Source: Methylobacterium soli
GTDB taxonomy: Bacteria > Pseudomonadota > Alphaproteobacteria > Rhizobiales > Beijerinckiaceae
Assembly: GCF_008806385.1 (NCBI RefSeq)
Contig: NZ_VZZK01000005.1
Location: 124,001 to 188,000, forward strand
Length of the DNA: 64,000 bases
Reading direction: 5' to 3'
Shown here: in pieces, positions 54,878-64,000 of the stretch
How positions within the stretch are numbered: position 1 is the first letter of the stretch
How the letters are laid out: every line of letters begins with the position of its first letter
Position numbers and translations under genes: made by a program
Notes under the pieces: generated by a model
Database searches by the model: none
What the model was told of the DNA's origin: nothing
The model's input: the letters and a program-made list of their open reading frames with translations, nothing else

Positions 54878-56941
54878 ATGAGCGAGGCCGCCGCAGCGCC
54901 CGTCCCGAATCCGGTCCCGGGGCCCGGCTCCCCTGCCCGCCTCGATCGCTGGCTCGACCGGATCGAGGCCGTCGTGCCGAGGCCCGCCGCCTGGGCCTTC
55001 GCCCTCCGCATCTGGCTCGCCATGATGCTGGCGCTCTACGCGGCGTTCTGGCTCCAGCTCGAGAGCGCCTCCTCCGCGGCCGTCTGCGTGGCGATCCTGG
55101 CGCAGCCGAAGCGCGGTCAGGCCCTCTCCAAGGCGCTCTATCGCTTCCTCGGCACGCTGCTCGGCGGTGCGGTGGCGATCCTGCTGATCGCGGCCTTCGG
55201 GCAGGACCGGGTGCTGCTCCTCGTGAGCTTCACGACCTGGCTGAGCCTCTGCGTCTTCGTGGCGAACTTCCTTCAGGACACGCGGGCCTACGGGGCCATG
55301 CTGTCCGGCTACACGGTGGCGATCATCGCCATCGCCAATATCGACACGCCGCAGGCCGCCTTCGAATCGACGGTCTCGCGGGTCGCCGCCATCGCGCTCG
55401 GCATCGTGGCGATCACCTTCATCAACGACGCGCTGGCCTCCCCGAGCACGTGGCGCTCGCTCCGCGCCACGCTGATCGAGGTTCTGACCTCCACCAAGGC
55501 GTTCGCGCGCGACTGCATCACCCGGGGCGATCCCGGACCGGAGCGGGCGCTCGCCCAGATCCGCCGGATCGCGCCGATGCGGGCGGATGCCAGCGCGATC
55601 GCCGGGGAGCTCGATGACGGGCCCCAGCGGGCGGCGGGCGCCCGCAGCGCCGTGGCGGCCCTCTACGCGCTCGCGGCGGCCGGCCGCACCTTCGCGCTGG
55701 CCGTGGAGCGCCTGGAGCGGCCGAGCCCGGCGGTGGCGGAGGCCCGCGCGCTCTGCGAGCGCCTCACCGCGGAGGATGGCCCCGGCCCCGGCAGCGCCGA
55801 CCTGTCCGCAGCCCATGCCCGCCTGCGCGACCTGCTGCTCGGCGCCGTGCGGCGGGACGCGCCCGATCTCGGCGAGGTGGTGGCGCTGCAGCGCGCCCTC
55901 GACCTCGTCATCGCCCTCACCTACGCGCAGGATGGGCTCGCGGCCGTCTCGGAGGGGCACCGGCCGCTGCGCGACGTCGCGCTGCCGACGCATCGCGACT
56001 TCCCGGTGGCCCTGCGGGCGGCCCTGCGGATCGCCCTCGCCTTCGGGCTCAGCTGCGGGTTCTTCATCGCCGCCGGCTGGCCCGCCACGTCCTTCGCTCT
56101 CGTGCAGGTGGCCGCCACCGGCGCGCTCTCCGCGCTCAATCCGGACCCGCGGAAATTCGCCAACGGCGTGCTGATCGGCATGAGCCTCGCCACGCTGAGC
56201 GCCGGATTCGTCCTGTTCATCGTGCTGGCGGGCGGGCAGGGCTTCCCGCTGCTCGCCATCGCGATGGCGCCGACCATCATGCTGGCCTGTTTCCTTAGCC
56301 TGAACCCGCCGACCTTCGGGCTCGGCTTCATCCTGCTGGTGTTCTTCCCCGTCCTGCTCGCGCCCTCGAACCCGCAGATCTACAATTTGCAGACCTTCCT
56401 GCAGAATGGGCTCCTGGTCGTGGTCGCGGCCGTGATCCTGTCGCTCACCGTCCGCTTCGTGCTGCCGGTCTCGCCGGAGCAGGCTCGCGCCTTCGCGTTC
56501 GATTCGGCCCACTGGGACGTGCGGGAGGCCCTCCTGGGCGAGGGCGGCGACGCCACCACCCGCACCAGCCTCAACAGCGACCGGGTGGCCCAGTACGCGC
56601 AGTGGAATACCGGGCCCGAGCCGGTGCGGCGGCGCCGCCTCGGCCTCGCCTTCGCGATCGCGCATCTCGAGGCCGCCGCGGCCCGGGCCCACGCGCAGTT
56701 GCGGGACCTGTGGTCGGTCCCGGACCTGCGCGAATCCTCCGTGCGCGCCCGCGCGGTCCTGGCCGCGGGCCCGGCCTCGGCGATCCCCGACGCGACCCGC
56801 GCCCTTCTGGCGGCGGCACGCGGTGCGGACTCGGACACGACCTTGCGCTGCGCGCGCGCGGCGAGCGATCTGGTCGCGGCCTGGCGCGTGATGGACAGAC
56901 ACCGGCGCTTCCTGCACCGCCTCCAGATCCCGAGCCTGTGA
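54878..56941 (+). CDS. FUSC/AaeB-family efflux transporter
   Basis: A 687-residue inner-membrane protein with two hydrophobic blocks, about 45-185 and 375-530, separated by a soluble helical region; this is the duplicated architecture of the fusaric-acid-resistance family. SSAAVCVAILAQPKRGQALS and the GTLLGGAVAILLI turn are typical. With the DUF1656 and HlyD genes next to it, it forms an aromatic-acid efflux pump of the AaeXAB type. The exported compound is unknown. Confidence 0.9.
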   Translation: MSEAAAAPVPNPVPGPGSPARLDRWLDRIEAVVPRPAAWAFALRIWLAMMLALYAAFWLQLESASSAAVCVAILAQPKRGQALSKALYRFLGTLLGGAVAILLIAAFGQDRVLLLVSFTTWLSLCVFVANFLQDTRAYGAMLSGYTVAIIAIANIDTPQAAFESTVSRVAAIALGIVAITFINDALASPSTWRSLRATLIEVLTSTKAFARDCITRGDPGPERALAQIRRIAPMRADASAIAGELDDGPQRAAGARSAVAALYALAAAGRTFALAVERLERPSPAVAEARALCERLTAEDGPGPGSADLSAAHARLRDLLLGAVRRDAPDLGEVVALQRALDLVIALTYAQDGLAAVSEGHRPLRDVALPTHRDFPVALRAALRIALAFGLSCGFFIAAGWPATSFALVQVAATGALSALNPDPRKFANGVLIGMSLATLSAGFVLFIVLAGGQGFPLLAIAMAPTIMLACFLSLNPPTFGLGFILLVFFPVLLAPSNPQIYNLQTFLQNGLLVVVAAVILSLTVRFVLPVSPEQARAFAFDSAHWDVREALLGEGGDATTRTSLNSDRVAQYAQWNTGPEPVRRRRLGLAFAIAHLEAAAARAHAQLRDLWSVPDLRESSVRARAVLAAGPASAIPDATRALLAAARGADSDTTLRCARAASDLVAAWRVMDRHRRFLHRLQIPSL

Positions 56942-56945
56942 GTCG

Positions 56946-57140
56946 ATGCGCCACGAACTCGATATCGGCGGTGTCCTGTTCTCGCCCTTCGTCGCCTACG
57001 CGGGGATTGCGTTCCTGATCATGATCGTCCTGCGCTTCGGCTTCGCCCGGATCCGGTTCAGCCGCTACGTCGCGAACCCGCCGCTCGCCGAGGCGGGGAT
57101 CTATGTCTGCATCCTCGCCCTCCTGGTGGCCTTCCTCTGA
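56946..57140 (+). CDS. DUF1656 small membrane protein (AaeX-like)
   Basis: A 64-residue protein with two membrane segments, opening MRHELDIGGVLFSPFVAYAG, which is diagnostic for DUF1656. It lies 4 bp after the FUSC gene and shares a base with the HlyD start, matching the AaeX position in AaeXAB operons. Confidence 0.92.
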   Translation: MRHELDIGGVLFSPFVAYAGIAFLIMIVLRFGFARIRFSRYVANPPLAEAGIYVCILALLVAFL

Positions 57141-58264
57141 TGTCCGACGCCAAGATCGACAGCCGCCAGACGGCTCCGAACGCCGCGCGCGAGAGCGGCC
57201 GGACGCCGCCGACGGGGCCCGACGCCGACACGGCCCCGCCCGCCAAGCCGGTCCCGCCCGCCAAACCGGCGGCCCTGGCGAAGGCGGATCTCGCTGATCC
57301 GCCGATGCTGCCCGGGCGTCGGCGCCTGCGGGCGGCCCGCATCCTCCGGCTCCTCGCCACCTTCGTGATCCTGGCCTGCGCGGTCGTCGCCGCGACCTTC
57401 GTCTGGAGCTACTACGTGACCGCGCCCTGGACCCGTGACGGGCGGGTTCGGGTGCAGGTGGCGAGCGTCGCGCCCCAGGTCTCGGGCCAGATCGTCGCGC
57501 TGCGCGTCACCGACAATCAGACGGTGCGCAGGGGCGACGTCCTCTACAAGATCGATCCGTTCGACTTCGAGGTCTCGATCGCCTCGGCGGAGGCGGAGCT
57601 GAAGAACCGCGAGGCCGATCTCGACGTGAAGCGCACGCAGGCCGCCCGGCGCGAGGCGCTGACGACCCTCTCCACCTCCGTCGAGGAGAAGCAGCAATTC
57701 CTCGGCACCGCCAAGATCGCCGAGGCGGCGCTGGAGAGTGCCAAGGCGCAGCTCGCCCAGGCCAAGATCAACCTCGAGCGCACGGAGGTCCGTTCCCCGG
57801 TCAACGGCCGCGTCACCAACCTGCTCCTGCGCAACGGCGACTACGCCACCAGGGGCAGCGTCAACATCGCGGTGATCGACACGGATTCCTTCTGGATCGA
57901 CGGCTATTTCGAGGAGACCAAAATGTCCCACATCCGGGTGGGCGACACGGCCGAGGTGGCGCTGATCGGGTTCGATCCGCTGATCCGCGGCACGGTCGAG
58001 AGCATCACCCTCGGCATCAGCACCCCGAATGCCGCCCCGAGCACGCAGGGGCTGCCCGCCGTCGACCCGATCTATACCTGGGTGCGCCTCGCCCAGCGCG
58101 TGCCCGTGCGCATCCGCATCGATGAGGTGCCGGCGGGCATCACGCTGGTGGCCGGCATGACCTGCACGGTGTCGGTGGGCGAGCGGGGCGCGCATTTCCA
58201 GGATTGGCTCATGGCGATGCGCCGGCGCTTCACCGGCGCCTCCGCGCCGCCGCCGACCCAGTGA
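57140..58264 (+). CDS. HlyD-family membrane fusion protein (AaeA/EmrA-like)
   Basis: A 374-residue periplasmic adaptor. A Pro/Ala-rich cytosolic head of about 65 residues precedes one membrane segment (ATFVILACAVVAATFVWSYY region). The lipoyl half-motif DGRVRVQVASVAPQVSGQIV, a coiled-coil hairpin and the second half-motif ERTEVRSPVNGRVTNLLLRN follow. It links the FUSC pump across the periplasm. The head is longer than in AaeA. Confidence 0.92.
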   Translation: MSDAKIDSRQTAPNAARESGRTPPTGPDADTAPPAKPVPPAKPAALAKADLADPPMLPGRRRLRAARILRLLATFVILACAVVAATFVWSYYVTAPWTRDGRVRVQVASVAPQVSGQIVALRVTDNQTVRRGDVLYKIDPFDFEVSIASAEAELKNREADLDVKRTQAARREALTTLSTSVEEKQQFLGTAKIAEAALESAKAQLAQAKINLERTEVRSPVNGRVTNLLLRNGDYATRGSVNIAVIDTDSFWIDGYFEETKMSHIRVGDTAEVALIGFDPLIRGTVESITLGISTPNAAPSTQGLPAVDPIYTWVRLAQRVPVRIRIDEVPAGITLVAGMTCTVSVGERGAHFQDWLMAMRRRFTGASAPPPTQ

Positions 58265-58795
58265 GCCGGGCCGAACCTCGGAGAAAATTTGGCATCGCAA
58301 TAAAATTCGCGCAAATGCCTGGAAACACAGAGGTGCGCCGCGAAAAGCAACCGGCCGGCGCAATCGATGCAAGCTTCACTGCATTTTCAGTCTTGACGTC
58401 GTACGAATACGCTCGCAGGCTACGCATGTGCTTCGTAGGAACTGGATTTCACGAAGCGCATGGGGCTCCGAGACGATACATGCGCGCGTCTGCGGACCTG
58501 TGCAAAGCTGCAGGAGACAGGCATGACTCCACCTCAGCAGGATGCCGCGACCAGGGTCTAGGGACCGGTTCGGCCCAAGACCCAGCGGGTAGCACGCGAA
58601 CAACCGGACGGAGGCGGCTCCAGGGGCGCAGAAGCGGCCAGCACGGCACGACTTCGAACACGCGACAGGCCCCATTTCAGCCGCTTCCGCCGCGGATCGC
58701 GGCGGAGCCCTGAGGCTTCCGTCGAATCTCAGGCCGGGAACCTGTCCGCCCCCTCGCATGCGCGAGCCGGGGCTTTTAGCTTGCGCGGCCGCGGC
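58265..58795. other. Intergenic stretch without recognisable genes
   Basis: These 531 bp lie between convergent emr/aae-type and gatB genes. The first 250 bp are noticeably AT-richer than the surroundings. At the right end a hairpin CCCC-CTCGC/GCGAG-CCGGGG is followed by CTTTTAG (58750-58778), resembling a rightward terminator. TTGACG occurs at 58393 but without a convincing -10. A small RNA is possible but not demonstrable. Confidence 0.4.
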
Positions 58796-60268
58796 TTACG
58801 CGATCCCGAGTTTCGCCTTGAGCAGGGCATTGACGGCGGCCGGATTGGCCTTGCCCCCCGTGGCCTTCATGGTCTGGCCGACGAACCAGCCGAGCAGCGT
58901 CGGCTTCTCCTTCGCCTGCGCCACCTTGTCGGGGTTCTTGGCGATGATCTCGTCCACCGCAGCCTCGATGGCTCCCGTATCCGTGACCTGCTTCATCCCG
59001 CGCGTCTCGACGATCTCGCGCGGGCTGCCGCCCTCGGTCCAGACGATCTCGAACAGGTCCTTGGCGATCTTGCCCGAGATCACGCCCTCGCCGATGAGGT
59101 CGACGACCTCCCCGAGCTGATCGGCGGAGACGGGCGTCTCCTCGATTCCCTTGCCCTCCTTGTTGAGGCGGCCGAAGAGCTCGTTGATCACCCAGTTCGC
59201 CGCGGCCTTGCCGTCGCGCCCGCGGGCCACCGCCTCGTAGTAATCGGCGGAGGCGCGCTCGGCCACGAGCACGCCCGCATCGTAGGCCGAGAGCCCGAAG
59301 GCGGAGACGAAGCGCGCCTTCTTGGCATCGGGCAATTCCGGCAGGCCCTCGGCGAGGCGGTCCACATAGGCCTGGTCGAATTCGAGGGGCAGCAGGTCCG
59401 GGTCGGGGAAGTAGCGGTAATCATGCGCCTCTTCCTTCGAGCGCATCGAGCGGGTCTCGCCCTTGCCCGGGTCGAACAGGCGCGTCTCCTGGTCGATGGT
59501 GCCGCCATCCTCGATGATCGCGATCTGCCGGCGCGCCTCGGTCTCGATCGCCTGCCCGATGAAGCGGATCGAGTTGACGTTCTTGATCTCGCAGCGGGTG
59601 CCGAGCGGATCGCCGGGCTTGCGCACCGAGACGTTCACGTCGGCGCGCAGCGAGCCCTTCTCCATGTCGCCGTCGCAGGTGCCGAGATAGCGTAGGATCG
59701 TGCGCAGCTTGGTCACGTAGGCGCGCGCCTCCTCCGACGAGCGCAGGTCGGGCCGCGAGACGATCTCCATCAGGGCGACGCCCGAGCGATTGAGGTCGAC
59801 GAAGCTCTGGGTGGGATTCTGGTCGTGCAGCGACTTGCCGGCATCCTGCTCGAGGTGCAGGCGCTCGATCCCCACTGTGATCGACTCGCCATCGGGCAGG
59901 TCCACCAGCACCTCGCCCTCGCCGACGATCGGGTCCTTGTACTGGCTGATCTGGTAGCCCTGCGGCAGATCCGGGTAGAAGTAGTTCTTGCGGTCGAACA
60001 CCGAGCGCAGGTTGATCTTGGCCTTGAGGCCGAGGCCGGTGCGGACGGCCTGGGCGACGCATTCCTCGTTGATGACGGGCAGCATGCCGGGCATCGCCGC
60101 GTCGACCAGGGAGACGTTGTCGTTCGGCTCCGCCCCGAAGGCCGTGGAGGCGCCCGAGAACAGCTTGGAGCGGCTGGTGACCTGGGCGTGGATCTCCATG
60201 CCGATCACGACCTCCCAATCGTGAAGGCCGCCCTTGATCAGCTTCTTCGGGTTCACGGGTGCGTTCAT
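58796..60268 (-). CDS. gatB: Asp-tRNA(Asn)/Glu-tRNA(Gln) amidotransferase subunit B
   Basis: A 490-residue subunit binding the misacylated tRNA and activating it with [42 protein letters not shown] and [18 protein letters not shown] are the family signatures. The C-terminal YqeY-like tail ends [21 protein letters not shown] chose the ATG at 60268; the longer frame only adds residues encoded by a 15-bp tandem repeat. It is 166 bp downstream of the small membrane gene on the same strand. Confidence 0.96.
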   Translation of the reverse strand: MNAPVNPKKLIKGGLHDWEVVIGMEIHAQVTSRSKLFSGASTAFGAEPNDNVSLVDAAMPGMLPVINEECVAQAVRTGLGLKAKINLRSVFDRKNYFYPDLPQGYQISQYKDPIVGEGEVLVDLPDGESITVGIERLHLEQDAGKSLHDQNPTQSFVDLNRSGVALMEIVSRPDLRSSEEARAYVTKLRTILRYLGTCDGDMEKGSLRADVNVSVRKPGDPLGTRCEIKNVNSIRFIGQAIETEARRQIAIIEDGGTIDQETRLFDPGKGETRSMRSKEEAHDYRYFPDPDLLPLEFDQAYVDRLAEGLPELPDAKKARFVSAFGLSAYDAGVLVAERASADYYEAVARGRDGKAAANWVINELFGRLNKEGKGIEETPVSADQLGEVVDLIGEGVISGKIAKDLFEIVWTEGGSPREIVETRGMKQVTDTGAIEAAVDEIIAKNPDKVAQAKEKPTLLGWFVGQTMKATGGKANPAAVNALLKAKLGIA

Positions 60269-60284
60269 GGTCGTCCGGGCTTGA

Positions 60285-60319
60285 ATCTGGCGGGTCTGGA
60301 TCTGGCGGGTCTGGATCTG
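60285..60319. repeat. 15-bp tandem repeat upstream of gatB
   Basis: Two exact copies of ATCTGGCGGGTCTGG and a partial third lie 17 bp upstream of the gatB start, in its 5' untranslated region. Confidence 0.8.
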
Positions 60320-60434
60320 AAATGGCGTCGCGGACCGGTCCGGCCGCTTCGCCTCGCCCCGCAACGCATCCGGGACCCCGGATGGGAGCGGCCGAGCCTC
60401 TGATCCGCCAGTTACGGGGCGGCCGCCCCGCCGG

Positions 60435-60734
60435 TCAAGCGTGCGGCCTGATCAGCCGCCGGGCCGTGAAGCCCGCGATGGCCCACAGGAGCGCCCCCAC
60501 CGCGCGGACGGGAAAGAAGGTCGGCAGGTCGTGCCCGATCGGGGCCGGCCAGGGCAGCCCGAGGCTGCTCAGGGCCCAGGAGGCCAGGACCGCGACGGCG
60601 AAGCCGATGATGGCCGCGATCACCACCTTGCCGAACTGGCTCGCGGTCCATCCCAGATAGACCGAGACCAGGATCAGGATCGGGTCGAAGGCGGCCCAGA
60701 TCCAGACCGTCCAGGGATAATAGGGGACGCTCAC
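60435..60734 (-). CDS. Small membrane protein coupled to gatA (99 aa)
   Basis: A 99-residue protein with three hydrophobic segments starting [20 protein letters not shown]. The GTG start overlaps the gatA stop (GTGA), so it is translated with gatA. It ends with [15 protein letters not shown], basic and cytosolic. I do not know the family. Its presence inside the gat set is an accident of location or a conserved operon; the sequence alone cannot say. Confidence 0.75.
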   Translation of the reverse strand: MSVPYYPWTVWIWAAFDPILILVSVYLGWTASQFGKVVIAAIIGFAVAVLASWALSSLGLPWPAPIGHDLPTFFPVRAVGALLWAIAGFTARRLIRPHA

Positions 60735-62224
60735 GCCCACCAGGCCCCGGGCAGCTTCGTGCGCCCGGCGGCCTCCTCGATCACCTGCGCGGTGGCGAAC
60801 AGGGTCTCCTCGTCGAAGGGCCGGCCGATGAGCTGCAGGCCGAGCGGCAGACCCTGCGCGTCGAGGCCGGCCGGCACGGCGATGCCGGGCAGGCCCGCCA
60901 TGTTCACCGTCACGGTGAAGACGTCGTTGAGGTACATCTCCACCGGGTCCGCGCTCGCCTTCTCGCCGATGCCGAAAGCGGAGGACGGGGTCGCGGGCGT
61001 CAGGATCGCGTCGACGCCCGCCGCGTAGGCCTGCTCGAAGTCGCGCTTGATCAGGGTTCGGATCTTCTGGGCCCGCACGTAATAGGCGTCGTAATAGCCC
61101 GCCGAGAGCACGTAGGTGCCGATCATGATGCGACGCTTCACCTCGCGGCCGAAGCCTGCCGCGCGGGTGTTCTCGTACATGCCGGCGATGTCCTTGCCGG
61201 GCACCCGCAGGCCGTAGCGCACGCCGTCGTAGCGGGCGAGGTTCGAGGAGGCCTCGGCCGGCGCCACGATGTAGTAGGCCGGCAGCGCGTAGCGCGTGTG
61301 CGGCAGCGAGATCTCGACAATCCGGGCGCCCGCGGCCTCCAGCCACCTGGCGCCCTCGTCCCAGAGCTTCTGGATCTCGGCCGGCATGCCCTCGACCCGG
61401 TACTCCTTCGGGATCCCGATGGTCAGGCCCTTCACGCCCCGCGAGACGGCCGCCTCGAAATCCGGGACGGGCAGGTCGGCGCAGGTGGTGTCGCGCGCAT
61501 CTGGCCCCGCCATGGAGCCGAGCAGGATGGCGCAGTCGCGCACCGTGCGGGCGATCGGGCCGGCCTGGTCGAGGGAGGAGGCGAAGGCCACCGTGCCCCA
61601 GCGCGAGCAGCGCCCGTAGGTCGGCTTGATGCCGACCGTGCCCGTGAAGGCGGCGGGCTGGCGGATCGAGCCGCCGGTGTCGGTGGCGGTGGCGCCGAGG
61701 CAGAGGCGGGCGGCGACCGCCGCCGCCGAGCCGCCGGACGAGCCGCCCGGGACGATCGGGGTTTCCGACAACGCCCCGTTCTCCCGGCGGCGCCAGGGCG
61801 AGATCACGTTGCCGTAGGCGCTGGTCTCGTTCGAGGAGCCCATGGCGAACTCGTCGAGGTTGAGCTTGCCCAGCATCACGGCGCCGTCGCGCCAGAGATT
61901 GTGGGTGACGGCCGATTCGTAATGCGGCTCGAAGCCCTCGAGGATCTTGGAGCCCGCGGTGGTGACGACGCCGTGGGTGCAGAACAGGTCCTTGATGCCG
62001 AGCGGCAGGCCCTCGAGGGGGCGCCCCTCGCCGCGCGCGATCTTGGCGTCGGAGACCTCTGCCATCGCCAGGGCGCGCTCGGGCGTCTCCAGGAGGTAGG
62101 CGTTGAGCGCCCGCGCCTTCTCGACGGCGGTGATGTGCGCCTGCGTCAGCTCGCGGGCCGAGAAGGTCTTGGCCTTCAGGCCGTCGCGCGCCTCGGCGAG
62201 GGTGAGTTCGTTGAGTTCGGTCAC
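60731..62224 (-). CDS. gatA: Asp-tRNA(Asn)/Glu-tRNA(Gln) amidotransferase subunit A
   Basis: A 497-residue amidase-signature enzyme releasing ammonia from glutamine. The catalytic Lys is in [13 protein letters not shown], and the Ser-cisSer pair in [17 protein letters not shown] and [13 protein letters not shown]. The GTG at 62224 gives the normal N-terminus [17 protein letters not shown]. It follows gatC by 106 bp. Confidence 0.97.
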   Translation of the reverse strand: MTELNELTLAEARDGLKAKTFSARELTQAHITAVEKARALNAYLLETPERALAMAEVSDAKIARGEGRPLEGLPLGIKDLFCTHGVVTTAGSKILEGFEPHYESAVTHNLWRDGAVMLGKLNLDEFAMGSSNETSAYGNVISPWRRRENGALSETPIVPGGSSGGSAAAVAARLCLGATATDTGGSIRQPAAFTGTVGIKPTYGRCSRWGTVAFASSLDQAGPIARTVRDCAILLGSMAGPDARDTTCADLPVPDFEAAVSRGVKGLTIGIPKEYRVEGMPAEIQKLWDEGARWLEAAGARIVEISLPHTRYALPAYYIVAPAEASSNLARYDGVRYGLRVPGKDIAGMYENTRAAGFGREVKRRIMIGTYVLSAGYYDAYYVRAQKIRTLIKRDFEQAYAAGVDAILTPATPSSAFGIGEKASADPVEMYLNDVFTVTVNMAGLPGIAVPAGLDAQGLPLGLQLIGRPFDEETLFATAQVIEEAAGRTKLPGAWWA

Positions 62225-62330
62225 GCTGTTCGTCCTCAGCCGCCCTGCCGCCACGCGGCGGGCCTGCCCGTCCCTGGGGAACGGGCGCGTCGCAAGATGC
62301 CGGCCCGAAGGATCCGGCCGCAGAGGGGGG

Positions 62331-62618
62331 CTACTCGACCACCTTGGGGACGAGGAAGAAATGGTCCTCGGTCTCGGGCGCGTTGGCCACCACCTCCTCG
62401 GCGCGGCCCCCATCGGTCACGACGTCGTGGCGCTTCTTCATCGCCATCGGGGTCACGGAGGTCATCGGCTCGACATCGGCCACGTCGACCGTGCCGAGCT
62501 GCTCGACGAAGGCCAGGATCGCGTTGAGCTCGCCCTGGAGGGGGGCCACGTCCGCCTCGCTCACCGCGATGCGGGCGAGATGCGCGATGCGCCGGACTGT
62601 CTGTGCGTCGACCGACAT
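62331..62618 (-). CDS. gatC: Asp-tRNA(Asn)/Glu-tRNA(Gln) amidotransferase subunit C
   Basis: A 95-residue stabilising subunit. [36 protein letters not shown] and the ending FFLVPKVVE are the GatC signature. The ATG at 62618 is the family start. It is the first gene of the gatC-gatA-(small membrane gene)-gatB direction. Confidence 0.96.
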   Translation of the reverse strand: MSVDAQTVRRIAHLARIAVSEADVAPLQGELNAILAFVEQLGTVDVADVEPMTSVTPMAMKKRHDVVTDGGRAEEVVANAPETEDHFFLVPKVVE

Positions 62619-62722
62619 GCTGTCCTGTTCGTCCCGCGCGCTGAATGAGGTCAACCGCCGGCCCGGAGGCTCGGCGGCGGTTCGGCGCGCTATAGCATCG
62701 GCGTTCCCGCCGCCGCAACGCG

Positions 62723-62998
62723 TCAGGTGACGACGTGGTTCGGGGTCACCGACATCTCGATGGTGATCCCGGGCCGGCTGAAGCGATGCTCGGCCTGCGC
62801 GAAGCCGAAGATCAGGATCTCGAAGGCGAGGAGCAGCATCAGCTTGTGACGCCGCGGCATCGGCGGGCGCGGTGCCTTGGCGGCCGCGATACCGACGAGG
62901 GCGGACGCCGGCACCGCGCGGCGCGGCGCGTCGCCCGGCAATGCGCCTGGAACGACGAGACGGAGATGCGGGGCTTCCCGCATGGGCGTGCTGGACAT
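62723..62998 (-). CDS. Small single-pass membrane protein (91 aa)
   Basis: A 91-residue protein with a basic, Pro-rich cytosolic half and one hydrophobic segment ([20 protein letters not shown]) near residues 51-70, then a short external tail ending [13 protein letters not shown]. No family is recognised. It lies 104 bp upstream of gatC on the same strand. Confidence 0.6.
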   Translation of the reverse strand: MSSTPMREAPHLRLVVPGALPGDAPRRAVPASALVGIAAAKAPRPPMPRRHKLMLLLAFEILIFGFAQAEHRFSRPGITIEMSVTPNHVVT

Positions 62999-63132
62999 GG
63001 TGAGGGCGCCCGGGACAGGGTTAACGAAACGTTAAATGCGACTATGGCTGAAACGCACCGGCCCGGACCAGATTAACCTCCCGTTAGGGTTAACGGCGGG
63101 CCGGAGCGCGGCCGAGGCCCAGGAGTGACGGG

Positions 63133-63708
63133 ATGTGGGATGGGGTTTTCGCCGAGTTCCGCCGCGGCTTCGCCTCGAGCGAGGCCGAGATCGCGCGGGC
63201 CGAGGCCGAGCTCGGCTTCCGGCTGCCGGATTCCTACCGCAGCTTCTGCGAGGCCTGCGGCGCAGGGCGCACCAACGATCATTTCCGGATCGCCACCCCC
63301 CTGCCCTTCGAGCCCGCTGACCTCGTAACCCGCGCCAACCTCATCGCGCTGAGCGTGAGCGAGGCGCTCCGGGCGCTCCGGGCGAACCCGGACTTCGCCG
63401 ATCAGCCGATCCGCTTCGAGATCGAGGGCGGCGACGAGGCCATCCTCGATCGGGCCTGCTTCTTCGGCGAGGGCGAGGACGGCGCCTTCCTGTTCTGGGA
63501 CGTGCAGGGCACCGGCGAGTACGACATCTGGGTGATGGGCGCCGATCTCGAGAGCATCCGCTTCGGGGGCGAGACCCTGGTGGATTTCGTGCGGGCGACG
63601 CAGGGCGCTAAGATCCACACCATCCTGGGGCTCGCCGCCACGCCCCTGCCCTCCCGCTTCGACGGGATCGACGAGGCGACCCTGGCGCGGGCGGTCCGAC
63701 CGGACTAA
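63133..63708 (+). CDS. SMI1/KNR4 family protein
   Basis: A 191-residue cytosolic protein with the SMI1/KNR4 (SUKH) fold. AEIARAEAELGFRLPDSYRS is the family opening, followed by DRACFFGEGEDGAFLFWDVQ. In many bacteria SUKH proteins are immunity proteins of contact toxins, but no toxin gene is adjacent here. A housekeeping or orphan immunity role remains open. Confidence 0.82.
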   Translation: MWDGVFAEFRRGFASSEAEIARAEAELGFRLPDSYRSFCEACGAGRTNDHFRIATPLPFEPADLVTRANLIALSVSEALRALRANPDFADQPIRFEIEGGDEAILDRACFFGEGEDGAFLFWDVQGTGEYDIWVMGADLESIRFGGETLVDFVRATQGAKIHTILGLAATPLPSRFDGIDEATLARAVRPD

Positions 63709-63777
63709 AGACCGGGCCCGGCGGCGTGAGGATCGGCAGATGGGTTCGAGGACAGCGCGCGACGGGCGGTCCCGCCC

Positions 63778-64000
63778 GTGAATGCCGAGGAGATGCGCGC
63801 CTTCGCGCAGGCCTCGCAGGGCGGCCCGCGCCTGATCGGGGTCGACCTCGGCACCAAGACCATCGGCCTCGCGCTCTCGGATGTCGGCCGGCAGATCGCC
63901 TCGCCGCTGGAGACCATCCGCCGGGTGAAGTTCACCCCCGACGTCGCGCGCCTGCGCGCCCTGTGCGAGCGGCACCAGGTCGGCGGCCTCGTCTTCGGCC
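63778..64000 (+). CDS. ruvX: Holliday junction resolvase-like RuvX (YqgF), 5' part
   Basis: The first 74 codons of a gene that runs off the right edge. LIGVDLGTKTIGLALSDVG is the RNase H-fold start of RuvX/YqgF, the enzyme involved in 16S rRNA 5' maturation. The start is uncertain: GTG at 63778 lies in an 8-bp palindrome, and an ATG at 63793 follows GAGGAG too closely. It is 69 bp after the SMI1 gene. Confidence 0.9.
   Translation, partial: MNAEEMRAFAQASQGGPRLIGVDLGTKTIGLALSDVGRQIASPLETIRRVKFTPDVARLRALCERHQVGGLVFG

Noticed and set aside
63133..63708. Immunity protein of a polymorphic toxin system
   Set aside because: The SUKH fold alone is not sufficient, and no toxin, secretion or repeat genes are near.

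Overview
The window is high-GC (about 70%), densely coded chromosomal DNA of a methylotrophic alphaproteobacterium, almost certainly Methylobacterium/Methylorubrum or a close relative. The diagnosis rests on gene content: formaldehyde-activating enzyme, the tetrahydromethanopterin (H4MPT) C1 pathway, a pqqABC/DE cluster with a PqqC-PqqD fusion, a lanthanide-type methanol dehydrogenase xoxF-xoxG-xoxJ cluster and a two-component pair placed like mxbDM of M. extorquens. I see no rRNA, tRNA, CRISPR array, phage or transposase gene.

Bases 1-18,016 are the H4MPT/methylofuran island. It holds an amino-acid kinase tail, a dihydropteroate-synthase-like protein, a DUF447 protein, a secreted SRPBCC protein and a YVTN propeller, then an MfnF-like enzyme, a HisA-like enzyme, fae, a CitG-like protein, two ATP-grasp ligases, mch, mtdB, mptG and the fhcBADC operon. 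Fae joins formaldehyde to H4MPT, MtdB and Mch oxidise it to formyl-H4MPT, and FhcABCD releases formate through methylofuran. The remaining genes most likely build the two cofactors.

Bases 18,122-31,455 hold a small Cys protein, an array of structured repeats, mxbD-mxbM, pqqA-B-CD-E with two uncharacterised periplasmic genes on its end, folP-folB-folK, and convergent xoxF-xoxG-xoxJ. Thus the enzyme making formaldehyde, its PQQ cofactor, its probable regulator and the pathway consuming formaldehyde lie within about 31 kb. A lower-GC stretch and an apparent molybdenum-hydroxylase remnant lie upstream of xoxF.

Bases 32,395-53,827 are mostly housekeeping: rnd, aspS, maeB, ppx, ppk, hdaA, a PerM permease, pgsA, purM-purN and ndk. 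Between them are a small surface-glycan module (GT2, acyltransferase 3, hexapeptide acetyltransferase), a DUF2147 protein and a glutathione S-transferase. Bases 54,090-58,264 hold a DUF4345 / FUSC / DUF1656 / HlyD efflux operon. Bases 58,796-62,618 carry gatB, a small membrane protein, gatA and gatC, which pairs with an AspRS of apparently non-discriminating type. The window ends with a small membrane protein, an SMI1/KNR4 protein and the 5' part of ruvX.

Functions come from reading motifs by eye, not from database searches. Start codons were chosen by motif position, ribosome-binding sites and operon overlaps. Promoter statements are tentative.
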